DNA of 64,000 bases. Origin: Micromonospora aurantiaca ATCC 27029 (lineage in GTDB: Bacteria; Actinomycetota; Actinomycetes; Mycobacteriales; Micromonosporaceae). The position numbers and the translations under genes were made by a program. Shown here one piece after another: positions 1 through 10,605 of the stretch. Position 1 is the first letter of the stretch. Every line of letters begins with the position of its first letter. Under the pieces are notes generated by a model. The model was not told the origin of the DNA. It made no database searches and was given only the letters and a program-made list of their open reading frames with translations. The DNA lies in the NCBI RefSeq assembly GCF_000145235.1, contig NC_014391.1, positions 5,661,501 to 5,725,500 on the forward strand, written 5' to 3'.

Positions 1-431
1 AGCAGAAGTTCGCCCAGGTGTGGTTCGCGCACACCTGCTTCGCGCTTCCGTTCGCCGTGTTCCTGCTGCACAACTTCATCTCGCAGCTCCCCGGCGACCT
101 GATGGAGGCGGCCCGGGTCGACGGGGCCACCCACCCGAAGATCTTCCGCACCATCGTGCTGCCGCTGATCACGCCCGCGCTGGCGGCGTTCGGCATCTTC
201 CAGTTCCTCTGGGTCTGGAACGACCTGCTGGTCGCGCTGATCTTCGCCGGCGGCGGCGACGAGACCGCCCCGATGACAGTCCGGCTCGCGGAGCTGGCCG
301 GCACCCGCGGCAACGAGTGGCAGCGGCTGACGGCCGGCGCGTTCGTGTCGATCGTCGTACCGCTGATCGTGTTCCTGTCCCTCCAGCGCTTCTTCGTGCG
401 AGGTCTGCTCGCCAGCAGCGTCAAGGGTTGA
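1..431 (+). CDS. Carbohydrate ABC transporter permease, MalG-like (5' end outside window)
   Basis: This is the last 142 or so codons of a binding-protein-dependent sugar permease; the reading frame is open at base 3 and the start lies before the window. The key sign is the cytoplasmic EAA loop, seen as EAARVDGATHPKIFRTIVLP, which docks the permease onto its ATPase. Hydrophobic segments before and after it are the last membrane helices, and the protein ends in a basic tail (FFVRGLLASSVKG) typical of MalG-type subunits. The next genes are a LacI regulator and an alpha-glucosidase, so the substrate is probably maltose or another alpha-glucoside. The substrate is inferred from the neighbours only. 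Confidence 0.9.
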   Translation, partial: QKFAQVWFAHTCFALPFAVFLLHNFISQLPGDLMEAARVDGATHPKIFRTIVLPLITPALAAFGIFQFLWVWNDLLVALIFAGGGDETAPMTVRLAELAGTRGNEWQRLTAGAFVSIVVPLIVFLSLQRFFVRGLLASSVKG

Positions 432-492
432 TCCGGCGCCCCGCCGCCGGCACGGCCGGCGGCGGGGTCCGGGTCACAGCGGGGAGCTCACG

Positions 493-1563
493 ATGACCAG
501 GATTGACGACGTCGCCCGTCTGGCCGGGGTCTCCACGGCCACCGTCTCCCGGGCGCTGCGGGGCCTGCCGACGGTCTCGGCCGCGACCCGCCGCCGGGTG
601 CTCGCCGCCGCCGAACAGCTCCAGTACGCGGTGTCGCCCAGCGCGAGCCGCCTGGCCGGCGGCCGGACCGGCACCGTGGCGGTGGTGGTGCCCCGGATCA
701 CCAGATGGTTCTTCGGCACCGTGGTGGAGGCGGTCGAGGAATTCCTCCAGGACAGCGGCTACGACCTGCTGCTCTACAACCTCGGCGGCCGGGAGCAGAC
801 CCGGCAGCGGGTGCTGCGCACGGCGAGCCTGCACAAGCGGGTGGACGCGATCATCCTGGTCGCGACCCCGCTGCGCGCGGCCGACGTGCACGCGCTGACG
901 AAGCTGGACCTGCCGGGCGTGACGATCAGCTCCGGCAGCGAGGTGCCCGGGTGGCCCTGCGTCCGGATCGACGACGTGGCCGCTGCCCGGACCGCCACCC
1001 GCCACCTGCTCGACCTCGGCCACACCCGGATCGCGCACATCTCCGGCGACCCGGACGACGAACTGGCCTTCACCACCCACCTGGACCGGCGGCGCGGCTA
1101 CCAGGAGGCGTTGCGGGCCGCCGGGCTGCGGCCCGACCCGAGCCTCGACGTCGAGTCGCGCTTCACCATCGACGGGGGCACCCGGGCCACCACCGAGCTG
1201 CTGGCCCGGGGCGAGCCGCCGACGGCCATCTTCGCCGCCTGCGACGAGATGGCGATGGGCGCGATCACCGCGCTGCGCGACGCCGGGCTGCGGGTGCCGG
1301 AGGACGTCAGCGTGATGGGCATCGACGACCACGACCTGGCCGGCGTGCTCGGGCTCTCGACGATCGCCCAGCCGGCCGCCGAGCAGGGGCTGCTCGCCGC
1401 CCGCATCCTGCTCGACCCGCTCGGCGTACGGGCCGCCGAGCCGTACCCCGGCCTGGTGCCCGCGCCGCGCGGCCCCGACACCGACGACGGGACACCGCCC
1501 CCGGTGATCCTGCCCACTCGCCTGGTGGTGCGCGAATCGACAGCGCCGCCCCGGGCACACTGA
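493..1563 (+). CDS. LacI/GalR family transcriptional regulator
   Basis: A 356-residue repressor-type regulator. The N-terminal helix-turn-helix is clear (IDDVARLAGVSTATVSRALR, residues 4-23), followed by a hinge and a periplasmic-binding-protein-like effector domain from about residue 60 to 340. The effector domain includes the GTVAVVVP strand and a typical VMGIDDHDLAG segment. The start is set by GGGGAG at 481-486, six bases before the ATG. The gene lies 61 bases after a sugar permease and 41 bases before a GH13 alpha-glucosidase, so it most likely controls alpha-glucoside uptake and hydrolysis in response to a sugar. I could not find a convincing operator palindrome in the short flanking gaps. 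Confidence 0.92.
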   Translation: MTRIDDVARLAGVSTATVSRALRGLPTVSAATRRRVLAAAEQLQYAVSPSASRLAGGRTGTVAVVVPRITRWFFGTVVEAVEEFLQDSGYDLLLYNLGGREQTRQRVLRTASLHKRVDAIILVATPLRAADVHALTKLDLPGVTISSGSEVPGWPCVRIDDVAAARTATRHLLDLGHTRIAHISGDPDDELAFTTHLDRRRGYQEALRAAGLRPDPSLDVESRFTIDGGTRATTELLARGEPPTAIFAACDEMAMGAITALRDAGLRVPEDVSVMGIDDHDLAGVLGLSTIAQPAAEQGLLAARILLDPLGVRAAEPYPGLVPAPRGPDTDDGTPPPVILPTRLVVRESTAPPRAH

Positions 1564-1604
1564 AGAACTCGCTCGTCCCGCACCACCCAGACAGGAGTAA
1601 GGCG

Positions 1605-3246
<1,642 letters not shown>

Positions 3247-3248
<2 letters not shown>

Positions 3249-3326
3249 GGAAGGGCCCCTTCTTAACGCCTCCGGTAGAGCAGGGGCCCCTTCTTAACAC
3301 TCACCGTTAAGAAGGGGCCCTTCCTT
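3247..3326. repeat. Intergenic palindromic repeat, cluster 1
   Basis: Three units of a GC-rich repeat lie here. A first unit beginning AAGGAAGGGCCCC (3247-3267) and its exact reverse complement (3306-3326) are perfect 21-base inverted copies. A shorter middle copy, AGGGGCCCCTTCTTAAC, lies at 3282-3298. The linker GCCTCCGGTAGAG separates units one and two. The element fills the gap between convergent genes and probably folds into a terminator-like hairpin. It also supplies the stop codon edge of the upstream gene and the last codons of the MFS gene on the other strand. Confidence 0.9.
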
Positions 3327-4740
3327 CCTCCAGGCGGTCGGCGCGAGCGTGCAGCAGGTCGTGCACCTGCGCGATGTCCCGCGGCGACGTACGCGCGGCC
3401 AGCCAGTACATGATCCCGGTCGGGATGAAAAAGAGCTGGAACGCGGCCAGCCCGACCGCGTAGTTCAGCGGCGGCGGGAAGGCCGCCCGCAGCCCGGCGA
3501 ACGCCACGCCGACCAGCCCGTTGCCCGCCGCCCGGCCCACGCCGTTGACCAGGTTGCCCAGGCTGTAGACGGTGCCCCGGTGCTCGGGCGGGTTGACGTC
3601 GGCGATCAGGGCGAACCAGTTCGGCGAGTTCGCCGACGTCAGCGCCAGCGCCACCACGGCGGTGAGCAGGCTCAGCCCCACCGACGGCTCGGTCAGCACG
3701 CTTGCGAGCACTGCCGTCACCACCGCGCCGGAACCGGCGCCGTCGGGCACGTCGATGCGGATCGGCACGAAGAACAGGACCAGGTAGAACGGCAGCGCCG
3801 CGAGGATGCCGACGGCCGCGACCATGGCCCGGCCGCTCGGCGTACGCCGTTGCAGCGCGTCACCCACCAGACCGCCCACGATGGACAGCACGCCGCCGAG
3901 CTGGAACAGGGTGGCGAAGACGCTGCCCACCACCACGGCTGTGGCCGGTGAGTAGCCCTGCGCCTCGGCCCGCTGGCTGAACAGCACCGGCAGCCATACC
4001 AGCGAGCCGAACGCGGCCTGGGCGGTCAGCCCCTGCATGATCAGCCAGCGGTTGGTCCGGCGGGCCAGGATCCGGGGCAGGTCGGCACGGCTGATCCGGT
4101 AGTCGTACTCGTTCCCGGCGTCGATCGCCCCGGCCAGCTCCGGTTCGCTCTGCCCGCGCCGGATGTCGTAGGTGAACAGGTACGCCACTGTGGCGGCCAG
4201 GCCCACGCCGGTCAGCAGCAGGAACGGCCGCCGCCAGTCGGTAGCGCCGAGCACGCCGCCGAGCAGCGTCCCGGCCAGCGTGCCGACGCCCTGGGACAGC
4301 CCCCAGAAGCTCATCACCAGGCCCCGGCGGCGCGGTGAGATCAGGTCCGTGACCACCGAGAAGCCGACCGAGCCCACCGCGCCGAGCCCGACCGCGCCGA
4401 CGAACTGCGCGACCAGGAACGTCGCGTACCCCCCGGCGAGCGCGCTGCCCGCGGTGCCGGCCGCCCAGAGCAGCGTGCCGACCATGAGCAGCGGCTTGCG
4501 GTTGGTGCGGTCCCCCACGTAGGCCCAGGCCACCGCCGCCACCGCGCTGACCAGGAAGCTGACGGCGGTGACCAGGCCGAGCATCCGCTGGGGTACGTCG
4601 AGGGCGGTGGAGATCGGCCCGTACAGCGGGGGCACCAGGCCGATCGCCACGTTGTCCAGCGAGGCGAGCACCACGAAGACCACGACGCTGTAGAACCGGT
4701 GTGCCGTGTTCCCGCGCCGGGAGATCCTCGTGCCCTTCAT
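3307..4740 (-). CDS. MFS transporter
   Basis: A 477-residue major facilitator superfamily membrane protein with about twelve hydrophobic segments. The first is VVVFVVLASLDNVAIGLV. The diagnostic motif A between helices two and three is seen as GDRTNRKPL, and an RRRG loop lies between helices four and five. It is the third gene after xylA and xylB on the same strand, so it may carry xylose, a xyloside or a related efflux substrate; the substrate is not readable. The ATG at 4740 (MKGTRISRRG) gives a normal MFS N-terminus, but a GTG at 4779 would add 13 residues and neither has a clear ribosome binding site. The final residues GRAPS and the stop are encoded by the intergenic repeat. Confidence 0.85.
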   Translation of the reverse strand: MKGTRISRRGNTAHRFYSVVVFVVLASLDNVAIGLVPPLYGPISTALDVPQRMLGLVTAVSFLVSAVAAVAWAYVGDRTNRKPLLMVGTLLWAAGTAGSALAGGYATFLVAQFVGAVGLGAVGSVGFSVVTDLISPRRRGLVMSFWGLSQGVGTLAGTLLGGVLGATDWRRPFLLLTGVGLAATVAYLFTYDIRRGQSEPELAGAIDAGNEYDYRISRADLPRILARRTNRWLIMQGLTAQAAFGSLVWLPVLFSQRAEAQGYSPATAVVVGSVFATLFQLGGVLSIVGGLVGDALQRRTPSGRAMVAAVGILAALPFYLVLFFVPIRIDVPDGAGSGAVVTAVLASVLTEPSVGLSLLTAVVALALTSANSPNWFALIADVNPPEHRGTVYSLGNLVNGVGRAAGNGLVGVAFAGLRAAFPPPLNYAVGLAAFQLFFIPTGIMYWLAARTSPRDIAQVHDLLHARADRLEEGRAPS

Positions 4741-4799
4741 GCAGGGCAGCCAATCAGGTGCGGGCCGGATCCGGGACACCGCCCCCGGCCGGCGCGCGT

Positions 4800-4851
4800 G
4801 TTAAGAAGGGGCCCCTCCTCTACCGCAGGCGTTAAGAAGGGGCCCTTCCTT
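4800..4851. repeat. Intergenic palindromic repeat, cluster 2
   Basis: Two units of the same family lie in the same orientation, read on the minus strand as AAGGAAGGGCCCC, the linker GCCTGCGGTAGAG, and a second unit. They begin exactly at the TAA stop of xylB and sit just before the MFS gene. As in cluster 1, the first two bases of the unit are the last two of the upstream stop codon. This placement suggests a role in termination or 3'-end protection of the xylB transcript. Confidence 0.9.
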
Positions 4852-6292
4852 ACCCCCGGGCGTGGGCGTAGCGCTCGCGGATGGCGGGCACCGCCTCGCC
4901 GGTGTACTCCTCGGTGTCGCCGATCGACCAGGCGGGCGGGGTGTCGCCGCCGAGCGCCACCCAGGCGGCCTGCCGGGCCGCGCCGTCGGCCACGTACTCG
5001 CCCGGCGGCGGCACCACCACCGGGCGGCCGAAGACCTGCGGCGCGATCCGGCGCACCGCCTCGGACCGGGCGCCGCCGCCGACCAGGATGATCCGGTCGG
5101 CGCGGGCACCCTGTGCGATGAGCGCGTCCAGGCCGTCGGCCAGCCCGCAGAGCATGCCCTCCACCGCCGCCCGGGCCAGGTGCGCCGGGGTCGAGGTGCG
5201 CAGCGTCAGGCCCTTCAGCTCGCCGGTGGCGTGCGGCCGGTCCGGCGTCCGCTCCCCTTCCAGGTACGGCACCAGCACCAGCCCGTCCGCGCCGGGCGGG
5301 GCGGACAGGGCCAGCTCGCCGAGCCGGTCGAGGTCGACGCCGAGCAGCGTCGCGGCGGCGTCCAGCACCCGGGCGGCGTTGAGCGTGCACACGAGCGGCA
5401 GGTACCGGCCGGTGGCGTCGGCGAACCCGGCAACCGCGCCGGTGGAGTCGGCGGCCGGCGTGTCCGCCACCGCGAAGACGGTGCCGGAGGTGCCGATCGA
5501 GACGACCACGTCGCCCGGAGCGGCCCCGGCGCCGAGCGCCGCGGCGGCGTTGTCCCCGGTCCCCGGCCCGAGGAGCACCGGGCCTCCGGACGGACCGGCC
5601 GCGCCGGACGCCGCGCCGCCGCCGAACACGGCCGGGTCGAGGTGCCCGGCCACCTCGGCGGGGCCGAGCACGACCGGCACCTTCGGGCGCCGGCCGAAGG
5701 CCCGCTCCAGCAGGTCCAGCCGGTACTCGCCGGTACGCGGCGACCAGTAGCCGGTGCCGCTGGCGTCGCCCCGGTCGGTACGCAGCGCGTCCAGCCCGGG
5801 CGCGCCTGCGAGCCGCCAGGTGAGCCAGTCGTGCGGCAGGCAGACGGCGGCGACCCGGTCGGCGTTGTCCGGCTCGTGCCGGGCCAGCCAGCGCAGCTTC
5901 GTCGCGGTGAAGCTGGCCACCGGCACCGCGCCGGTCGCCTCGGCCCAGAACCGGCGGCCGGTCTCCCCGCCGCCGGCCTCCTCGACCAGTTCCCGGGCCG
6001 CGTCGGCGGAGCGGGTGTCGTTCCACAGCAGCGCCGGGCGGACCACCTCACCGGAGGTGTCCAGGCAGACCATGCCGTGCTGCTGGCCGCCGACCGAGAC
6101 GGCGGCCACGTCGCCCAGGCCACCGGCCTCGGCGACCGCCGCCTGCAGGGCCTCCCACCAGGCGTACGGGTCGACCTCGGTGCCGGGCGGGTGCGGCGCG
6201 CGGCCCTGCCGGACCAGCGCGCCGGTCTCCGCGTCCCGGACGACCACCTTGCAGGACTGGGTCGACGAGTCGACCCCCGCGACGAGCGGCAT
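4850..6292 (-). CDS. xylB: Xylulokinase
   Basis: A 480-residue FGGY-family sugar kinase that phosphorylates D-xylulose to xylulose 5-phosphate with ATP. The N-terminal phosphate loop appears as AGVDSSTQSCK, and a Gln-Gln-His-Gly substrate-side motif appears as GGQQHGM. The second domain has GTGDNAAAALG with the catalytic Asp and VVSIGTSGTVF. The ATP-binding GGGARS motif is near residue 405. Length matches the family. It starts 11 bases after the xylA stop with GAGG upstream, so the two are one transcript. The product feeds the pentose phosphate pathway. Confidence 0.95.
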   Translation of the reverse strand: MPLVAGVDSSTQSCKVVVRDAETGALVRQGRAPHPPGTEVDPYAWWEALQAAVAEAGGLGDVAAVSVGGQQHGMVCLDTSGEVVRPALLWNDTRSADAARELVEEAGGGETGRRFWAEATGAVPVASFTATKLRWLARHEPDNADRVAAVCLPHDWLTWRLAGAPGLDALRTDRGDASGTGYWSPRTGEYRLDLLERAFGRRPKVPVVLGPAEVAGHLDPAVFGGGAASGAAGPSGGPVLLGPGTGDNAAAALGAGAAPGDVVVSIGTSGTVFAVADTPAADSTGAVAGFADATGRYLPLVCTLNAARVLDAAATLLGVDLDRLGELALSAPPGADGLVLVPYLEGERTPDRPHATGELKGLTLRTSTPAHLARAAVEGMLCGLADGLDALIAQGARADRIILVGGGARSEAVRRIAPQVFGRPVVVPPPGEYVADGAARQAAWVALGGDTPPAWSIGDTEEYTGEAVPAIRERYAHARG

Positions 6293-6303
6293 GGCGGGCC
6301 GCC

Positions 6304-7491
6304 TCAGCGCGCGCCGAGCACGTGCTCGACGGCGAGCTGGTTGAGCCGGACGAAGCCGAAGCCCTTCGCCCCGGCGGCCTCCGGGTCGAACTCCTCGAAC
6401 GCGGTCCGGTCGGCCAGCAGCTCGCGGTAGCCCTCACCGGGGTTGAGCGTCGGGGTGGCCAGCTCGGCCACCCGGGCGGCGGCGAGCGCCTCGACCACCT
6501 CCGGGTCGGCGCGGAACGCCGCGGCCCGCTCCTTGAGCAGCAGGTACGTCCGCATGTTCGCCTCGGCGGAGGCCCACACGCCGGTCATGTCCTCGGTGCG
6601 GGACGGCTTGTAGTCGAAGTGGCGCGGGCCGTCGTAGGCCGGGCCGCCGTTCGGGCCGCCGTGCTCCAGCAGGTCGACCAGGGCGAACGCGTTGAGCAGG
6701 TCGCCGTGGCCGAAGACCAGGTCCTGGTCGTACTTGATGCCGCGCTGGCCGTTGAGGTCGATGTGGAACAGCTTGCCCTGCCAGAGCGCCTGGGCGATGC
6801 CGTGGGCGAAGTTCAGCCCGGCCATCTGCTCGTGCCCGACCTCCGGGTTGAGCCCGACCATCTCCGGGCGGGCCAGCGTGGAGATGAACCCGAGCGCGTG
6901 GCCGACCGTGGGCAGCAGGATGTCGCCGCGCGGCTCGTTCGGCTTGGGCTCCAGGGCGAAGCGCAGGTCGTAGCCGTTGTCGACGACGTACTCGCAGAGC
7001 AGGTCGACGGCTTCGCGGTAGCGGTCCAGCGCGGCCTGGACGTCCTTCGCGACGTCGTACTCGGCGCCCTCCCGGCCGCCCCACATGACGAACGTCTTCG
7101 CGCCCATCTCGGCGGCCAGGTCGATGTTGCGCAGCACCTTGCGCAGCGCGTACCGGCGGACGTCGCGGTCGTTGCTGGTGAAGCCGCCGTCCTTGAACAC
7201 CGGGTGGTTGAACAGGTTGGTGGTGACCATCGGCACGACCAGGCCGGTCTCGTCGAGGGCCTTGCGGAAGCGGCTCAGCCGGGCGTCGCGGGTGGCGGCG
7301 TCCGCGCCGAACGGGACCAGGTCGTCGTCGTGGAAGGTGATGCCGTACGCGCCCAGCTCGGCGAGCCGGTGCACCGCCTCGACGGCGTCCAGCTCGGGCC
7401 GGGTGGCGTCACCGAACGGGTCACGGGCCGGCCAGCCCACCGTCCAGAGACCGAAGGAGAACTTGTCCGCGGGGGTGGGGCGGGGTGCCAT
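6304..7491 (-). CDS. xylA: Xylose isomerase
   Basis: A 395-residue TIM-barrel isomerase converting D-xylose to D-xylulose with two divalent metals. The catalytic segment ITFHDDDLVPFG carries the His and Asp pair. Metal ligands are visible in FALEPKPNEPRGD, in NPEVGHEQMAG and in KLFHIDLNGQ. The start is fixed by GGAGGT at 7498-7503, six bases before the ATG at 7491. A longer reading frame up to 7578 would run through the promoter and is rejected. It is the first gene of xylA-xylB-MFS and is transcribed divergently from a ROK repressor. Confidence 0.96.
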   Translation of the reverse strand: MAPRPTPADKFSFGLWTVGWPARDPFGDATRPELDAVEAVHRLAELGAYGITFHDDDLVPFGADAATRDARLSRFRKALDETGLVVPMVTTNLFNHPVFKDGGFTSNDRDVRRYALRKVLRNIDLAAEMGAKTFVMWGGREGAEYDVAKDVQAALDRYREAVDLLCEYVVDNGYDLRFALEPKPNEPRGDILLPTVGHALGFISTLARPEMVGLNPEVGHEQMAGLNFAHGIAQALWQGKLFHIDLNGQRGIKYDQDLVFGHGDLLNAFALVDLLEHGGPNGGPAYDGPRHFDYKPSRTEDMTGVWASAEANMRTYLLLKERAAAFRADPEVVEALAAARVAELATPTLNPGEGYRELLADRTAFEEFDPEAAGAKGFGFVRLNQLAVEHVLGAR

Positions 7492-7522
7492 GGCAGACCT
7501 CCAGGTGGTGGTGTCGTCCGCG

Positions 7523-7546
7523 ATTTGTTCAGCGGTTGAATTAAAT
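7523..7546. promoter_or_regulatory. Candidate xylose repressor operator
   Basis: An AT-rich imperfect inverted repeat, ATTTGTTCA (7523-7531) and TGAATTAAAT (7537-7546), covers the predicted xylA -10 box and transcript start. It is the only AT-rich dyad in this divergent region and is well placed for repression by the neighbouring ROK protein. The binding protein is inferred. Confidence 0.45.
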
Positions 7547-7568
7547 GGCGGCGATGTGGCAGTGTCAA
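7540..7568 (-). promoter_or_regulatory. xylA promoter (-35 TTGACA, -10 TTTAAT)
   Basis: On the minus strand TTGACA (7563-7568) is followed after exactly 17 bases by TTTAAT (7540-7545). This predicts a transcript start near 7533 and a leader of about 42 bases before the xylA ATG. It is unusually close to the housekeeping consensus for this GC-rich genome. The -35 box lies inside the first codons of the divergent ROK gene's longest reading frame. Confidence 0.7.
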
Positions 7569-7571
7569 GAG

Positions 7572-8804
7572 GTGACAAGCGCCAGCACCGCCGGGGCGGT
7601 CCGGCAGGGCAGCCTGCGCGAGTTGAACCTCGCAGTGGTGCTGCGGCGGATCGCCGCCGCCGACCGGCCGCCCTCGCGCGCCGGGATCGCCGCCGACACC
7701 GGCCTGACCCGGGCCACCGTCTCCGCCGTCGTGGACGACCTGATCGCCGGCCGGCTGGTCGCCGAGGCGGAGCCGGAGCCGCGTACCGGTGCGGGCCGTC
7801 CCGCCCGGGGCCTGGTGCTCGCCTCCGACGGCCCGGCCGGGCTCGGCCTGGAGGTGAACGTCGACTACCTGGCGGCCTGCGTCGTCGACCTGACCGGCAC
7901 GGTCCGGCACCACCTGGTCCGCCGCGCCGACCTGCGCCCGGTCTCCCCCGCCGACGCGCTCGCCCGGCTCGCCGCGCTCGCCGCCGAGGCGCGCGCTGCC
8001 GCCGTACGCGACGGGCTGACCTTGGCCGGCGCGGCGCTCGCCGTGCCGGGCCTGGTGGGCGACGGCGGCCTGGTCCGGCTCGCGCCGAACCTGGGCTGGC
8101 GGGACGTGGACGTGCCGGCGCTGCTGGCCGGGCACCCGCTGGCCGAGCCGGTCGACGGGGTGCCGCCGCTGGTGGTCGACAACGAGGCGAACCTGGCCGC
8201 GCTCGGCGAGCTGTACGCCGGCCCGCCCGGCCCGCGCAGCTTCCTGCACGTCACCGGCGAGATCGGCATCGGCGCCGGGATCGTGCTCGACGGCGCGCTC
8301 TACCGGGGCGCGCGCGGCTGGAGCGGAGAGATCGGTCACTTCCCGGTGCAGCCGCAGGGGCGGCCGTGCCGCTGCGGCGGCCAGGGCTGCCTGGAGCGGT
8401 ACGCGGGCCAGGAGGCGATCCTGGCCGCCGCCGGGCTGCCCGGCGCGGAACTGCCGGCTGATACCGCCGCCACCCGGCTCGCCGACCTGGCCGAGGCCGG
8501 TGACCCGGCCACGCTGACCGCCCTGACCGACGCCGGCACCGCCCTCGGGGTGGCGGTGGCGGGCGTGGTGAACCTGCTGGATCTGGACACGGTGGTGCTC
8601 GGGGGCGGATACGCCCGGCTCGCGCCCTGGCTGCGGCCGACTGTGGAGGCGGAGGTCTCCCGCCGGGTGCTCACCGCCGGGTGGGCGCCGGTCACTGTGC
8701 GGCCGGCCGTGCTCGGCGCGCAGTCCGCGGCGGTCGGCGGCGCCGGGTCGGTGGTCCGCCGGATCGTCGACCGGCCGGTGGGCTGGCTGGCCCGGACCAC
8801 CTGA
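7572..8804 (+). CDS. xylR: ROK family transcriptional repressor, likely XylR
   Basis: A 410-residue repressor of the NagC/XylR type. The N-terminus has a winged helix-turn-helix (SRAGIAADTGLTRATVSAVV). A sugar-kinase-like ROK domain follows, with ASDGPAGLGLEVN near the first strand, GEIGIGAGIVLDG for the phosphate-binding region, and the zinc-binding cysteine cluster CRCGGQGCLE. It diverges from xylA, so it most likely represses the xylose operon and is released by xylose. A GTG at 7572 gives the conserved MTSASTAGAVRQGSLRELN start. An ATG at 7545 would add nine residues and place coding sequence over the xylA promoter. No ribosome binding site is evident, so the messenger may be leaderless. 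Confidence 0.88.
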   Translation: MTSASTAGAVRQGSLRELNLAVVLRRIAAADRPPSRAGIAADTGLTRATVSAVVDDLIAGRLVAEAEPEPRTGAGRPARGLVLASDGPAGLGLEVNVDYLAACVVDLTGTVRHHLVRRADLRPVSPADALARLAALAAEARAAAVRDGLTLAGAALAVPGLVGDGGLVRLAPNLGWRDVDVPALLAGHPLAEPVDGVPPLVVDNEANLAALGELYAGPPGPRSFLHVTGEIGIGAGIVLDGALYRGARGWSGEIGHFPVQPQGRPCRCGGQGCLERYAGQEAILAAAGLPGAELPADTAATRLADLAEAGDPATLTALTDAGTALGVAVAGVVNLLDLDTVVLGGGYARLAPWLRPTVEAEVSRRVLTAGWAPVTVRPAVLGAQSAAVGGAGSVVRRIVDRPVGWLARTT

Positions 8805-8850
8805 CCCGGGATGATCCTCGACGGGCATTCCGTGCCTGCGCTCGGTACGC

Positions 8851-10605
8851 TTGCCGCCGGGCAACAAGTCCGCCGAGCGAGGGGTGCACCGACAGCATGC
8901 GCAGGGGTCGACCGACCGAAGCGCCCGGCCACCGGAGGTGACCGCCGCGCGCCGGGGCGGTGTCGCGGGGCCGGTCAGCGGCGGTGGACACGCCTCGCGG
9001 AGACGGCCCCGGCGGGTTGCCGAGGCCGCGCTACCGGCTGACGACCGTCTGGCCCGGGAGCTGCTGGACGGGCTCGCCGAGGCCGTCGTGACGGTCGACC
9101 ACGCAGGCGTGGTGACGCTCGTCAACGCGATGGCCGCCGACCTGCTCCCCGAGGTGGCGCCCGGCGTCGACCTGGCCGCGTGCCGGGTACCGGCGCTGGC
9201 CGACGCGGCCGCCGCCGGATCGGACGCGTTCGAGACCGAACACCACGGCCGGCGGCTGCGCGGCCTGCGGCGTCCCCTTGCCGACGACCGCAGCGCCTGG
9301 TACGTGCGGGACGTCACCGAGGAACACGCGCGCACCGACGCGCTGCTGGCCGAACGGTCGCGCACCGCGTTCCTCGCCGAGGCGGGCAGCCGGCTCGGGC
9401 TGTCCCTGCACCGCGAGCAGACGCTGCGTACCGCCGTGACGCTGCCGGTGCCCTACCTGGCCGACGCGGCAGTCGTGGTGCACCGCCCGCCTCCGCCCGC
9501 CGAGGACCAGCCGCACTGGATCCGGTACGCCACCGGCGATCCCGGCCCGGTCACCGGCCTGGCCGGCTGGCACACGGTGGAGTCCGTCCCCGGCCTGGTC
9601 GAGGCGCTCGAAGGCGACCTCACCGAACCGAGTCCCTGGCTGGACGCCGAGCTGGCCGACCTGGCCGAGGTGCTGCCCGCCGGGTTCGGCCGCCCGGGCA
9701 CCGTGTTGATCAGCCCGATGCCCAGCGCGGGCGGTCCGGCCGGCGCGCTGGTGCTGGCCCGCCGCCGGGAGCGGCCCGGTTTCGACAAGCGGGAGATCGG
9801 CCTGGCCCGGGAGTTCGCCGGCCGGGCCGGTGCCGCGCTGGCCGCAGCCGAGCTGTACGGCGAGCAGGCGCACCTGGCCCGGGTGCTCCAGAACAGCCTG
9901 CTCCCGCCGGCGCTGCCCCGCCTGCCCGGGATGACGCTCGCCGGCGGTTACCGCGCCGCCGGGGACAGCCTGCGCATCGGCGGCGACTTCTACGACCTGT
10001 TCCCCACCGGCGACGGCGGCCTGTTCGCGCTCGGCGACGTCTGCGGCAAGGGCGTCGGTGCGGCCGTGCTGACCGGCCGGGTCCGCCAGTCACTGCAGAC
10101 CCTGCGCCTGGTCGAGCAGCGTCCCCGGGAACTGCTGGAGCTGCTCAACCGGGCGCTGCTGGACGCTCCCGACGCGGCCCGCCGGGCCCAGTTCACCACG
10201 CTCCTGCTCGGCGCGCTGCGCCGTGAGCCGGACGGCGGGCTGCTGATCCGGGTGGCGGGTGGCGGGCACCCCGCTCCGCTCGTCGTCCGTGCCGGCGGCG
10301 GCGTCGAGACGATCCGGGTCGGCGGCATGCCGGTGGGCGCGCTCACCGACGCCCGGTTCGCCGACGCAGAGGTCCGGCTGGCCCCGGGTGACCTGCTGCT
10401 GGCGTACACCGACGGGGTGACCGAGGCCCGGGGCGGCCCGACCGAGCCGGCCATGTTCGGCGACGCCCGGTTGCGTCAGGCGCTCGCCACCGGCACCGGG
10501 CTTCCGCCCGCCGCGCTCGTGGACCGGGTGCTCCAGCTCGTCGACGAGTGGCTGGACGGGCAACCCCACGACGACATCGCCATGCTCGCCGTGGCGGCCG
10601 GGTGA
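8851..10605 (+). CDS. PAS-GAF-SpoIIE serine/threonine phosphatase
   Basis: A signalling phosphatase of up to 584 residues. From about residue 70 a PAS-like sensor reads LLDGLAEAVVTVDHAG. A GAF-like domain follows at about 170-330. The SpoIIE/PP2C catalytic domain begins at LQNSLLPPALPRLPGM near residue 343 and keeps the metal-binding pieces GGDFYDLF, GDVCGKG, YTDGVTEA and DDIAML. Such enzymes dephosphorylate anti-anti-sigma proteins. The start is uncertain: TTG 8851, GTG 8884 and GTG 8938 are in frame and none has an ideally spaced ribosome binding site. The stop overlaps the next gene's start by four bases (GTGA), so it is translationally coupled to a cobalamin-binding protein. Confidence 0.85.
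   Translation: MPPGNKSAERGVHRQHAQGSTDRSARPPEVTAARRGGVAGPVSGGGHASRRRPRRVAEAALPADDRLARELLDGLAEAVVTVDHAGVVTLVNAMAADLLPEVAPGVDLAACRVPALADAAAAGSDAFETEHHGRRLRGLRRPLADDRSAWYVRDVTEEHARTDALLAERSRTAFLAEAGSRLGLSLHREQTLRTAVTLPVPYLADAAVVVHRPPPPAEDQPHWIRYATGDPGPVTGLAGWHTVESVPGLVEALEGDLTEPSPWLDAELADLAEVLPAGFGRPGTVLISPMPSAGGPAGALVLARRRERPGFDKREIGLAREFAGRAGAALAAAELYGEQAHLARVLQNSLLPPALPRLPGMTLAGGYRAAGDSLRIGGDFYDLFPTGDGGLFALGDVCGKGVGAAVLTGRVRQSLQTLRLVEQRPRELLELLNRALLDAPDAARRAQFTTLLLGALRREPDGGLLIRVAGGGHPAPLVVRAGGGVETIRVGGMPVGALTDARFADAEVRLAPGDLLLAYTDGVTEARGGPTEPAMFGDARLRQALATGTGLPPAALVDRVLQLVDEWLDGQPHDDIAMLAVAAG

Noticed and set aside
7545..7571. ATG at 7545 as the start of the ROK repressor
   Set aside because: It would put coding sequence across the near-consensus xylA promoter. 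The conserved N-terminus begins at GTG 7572.
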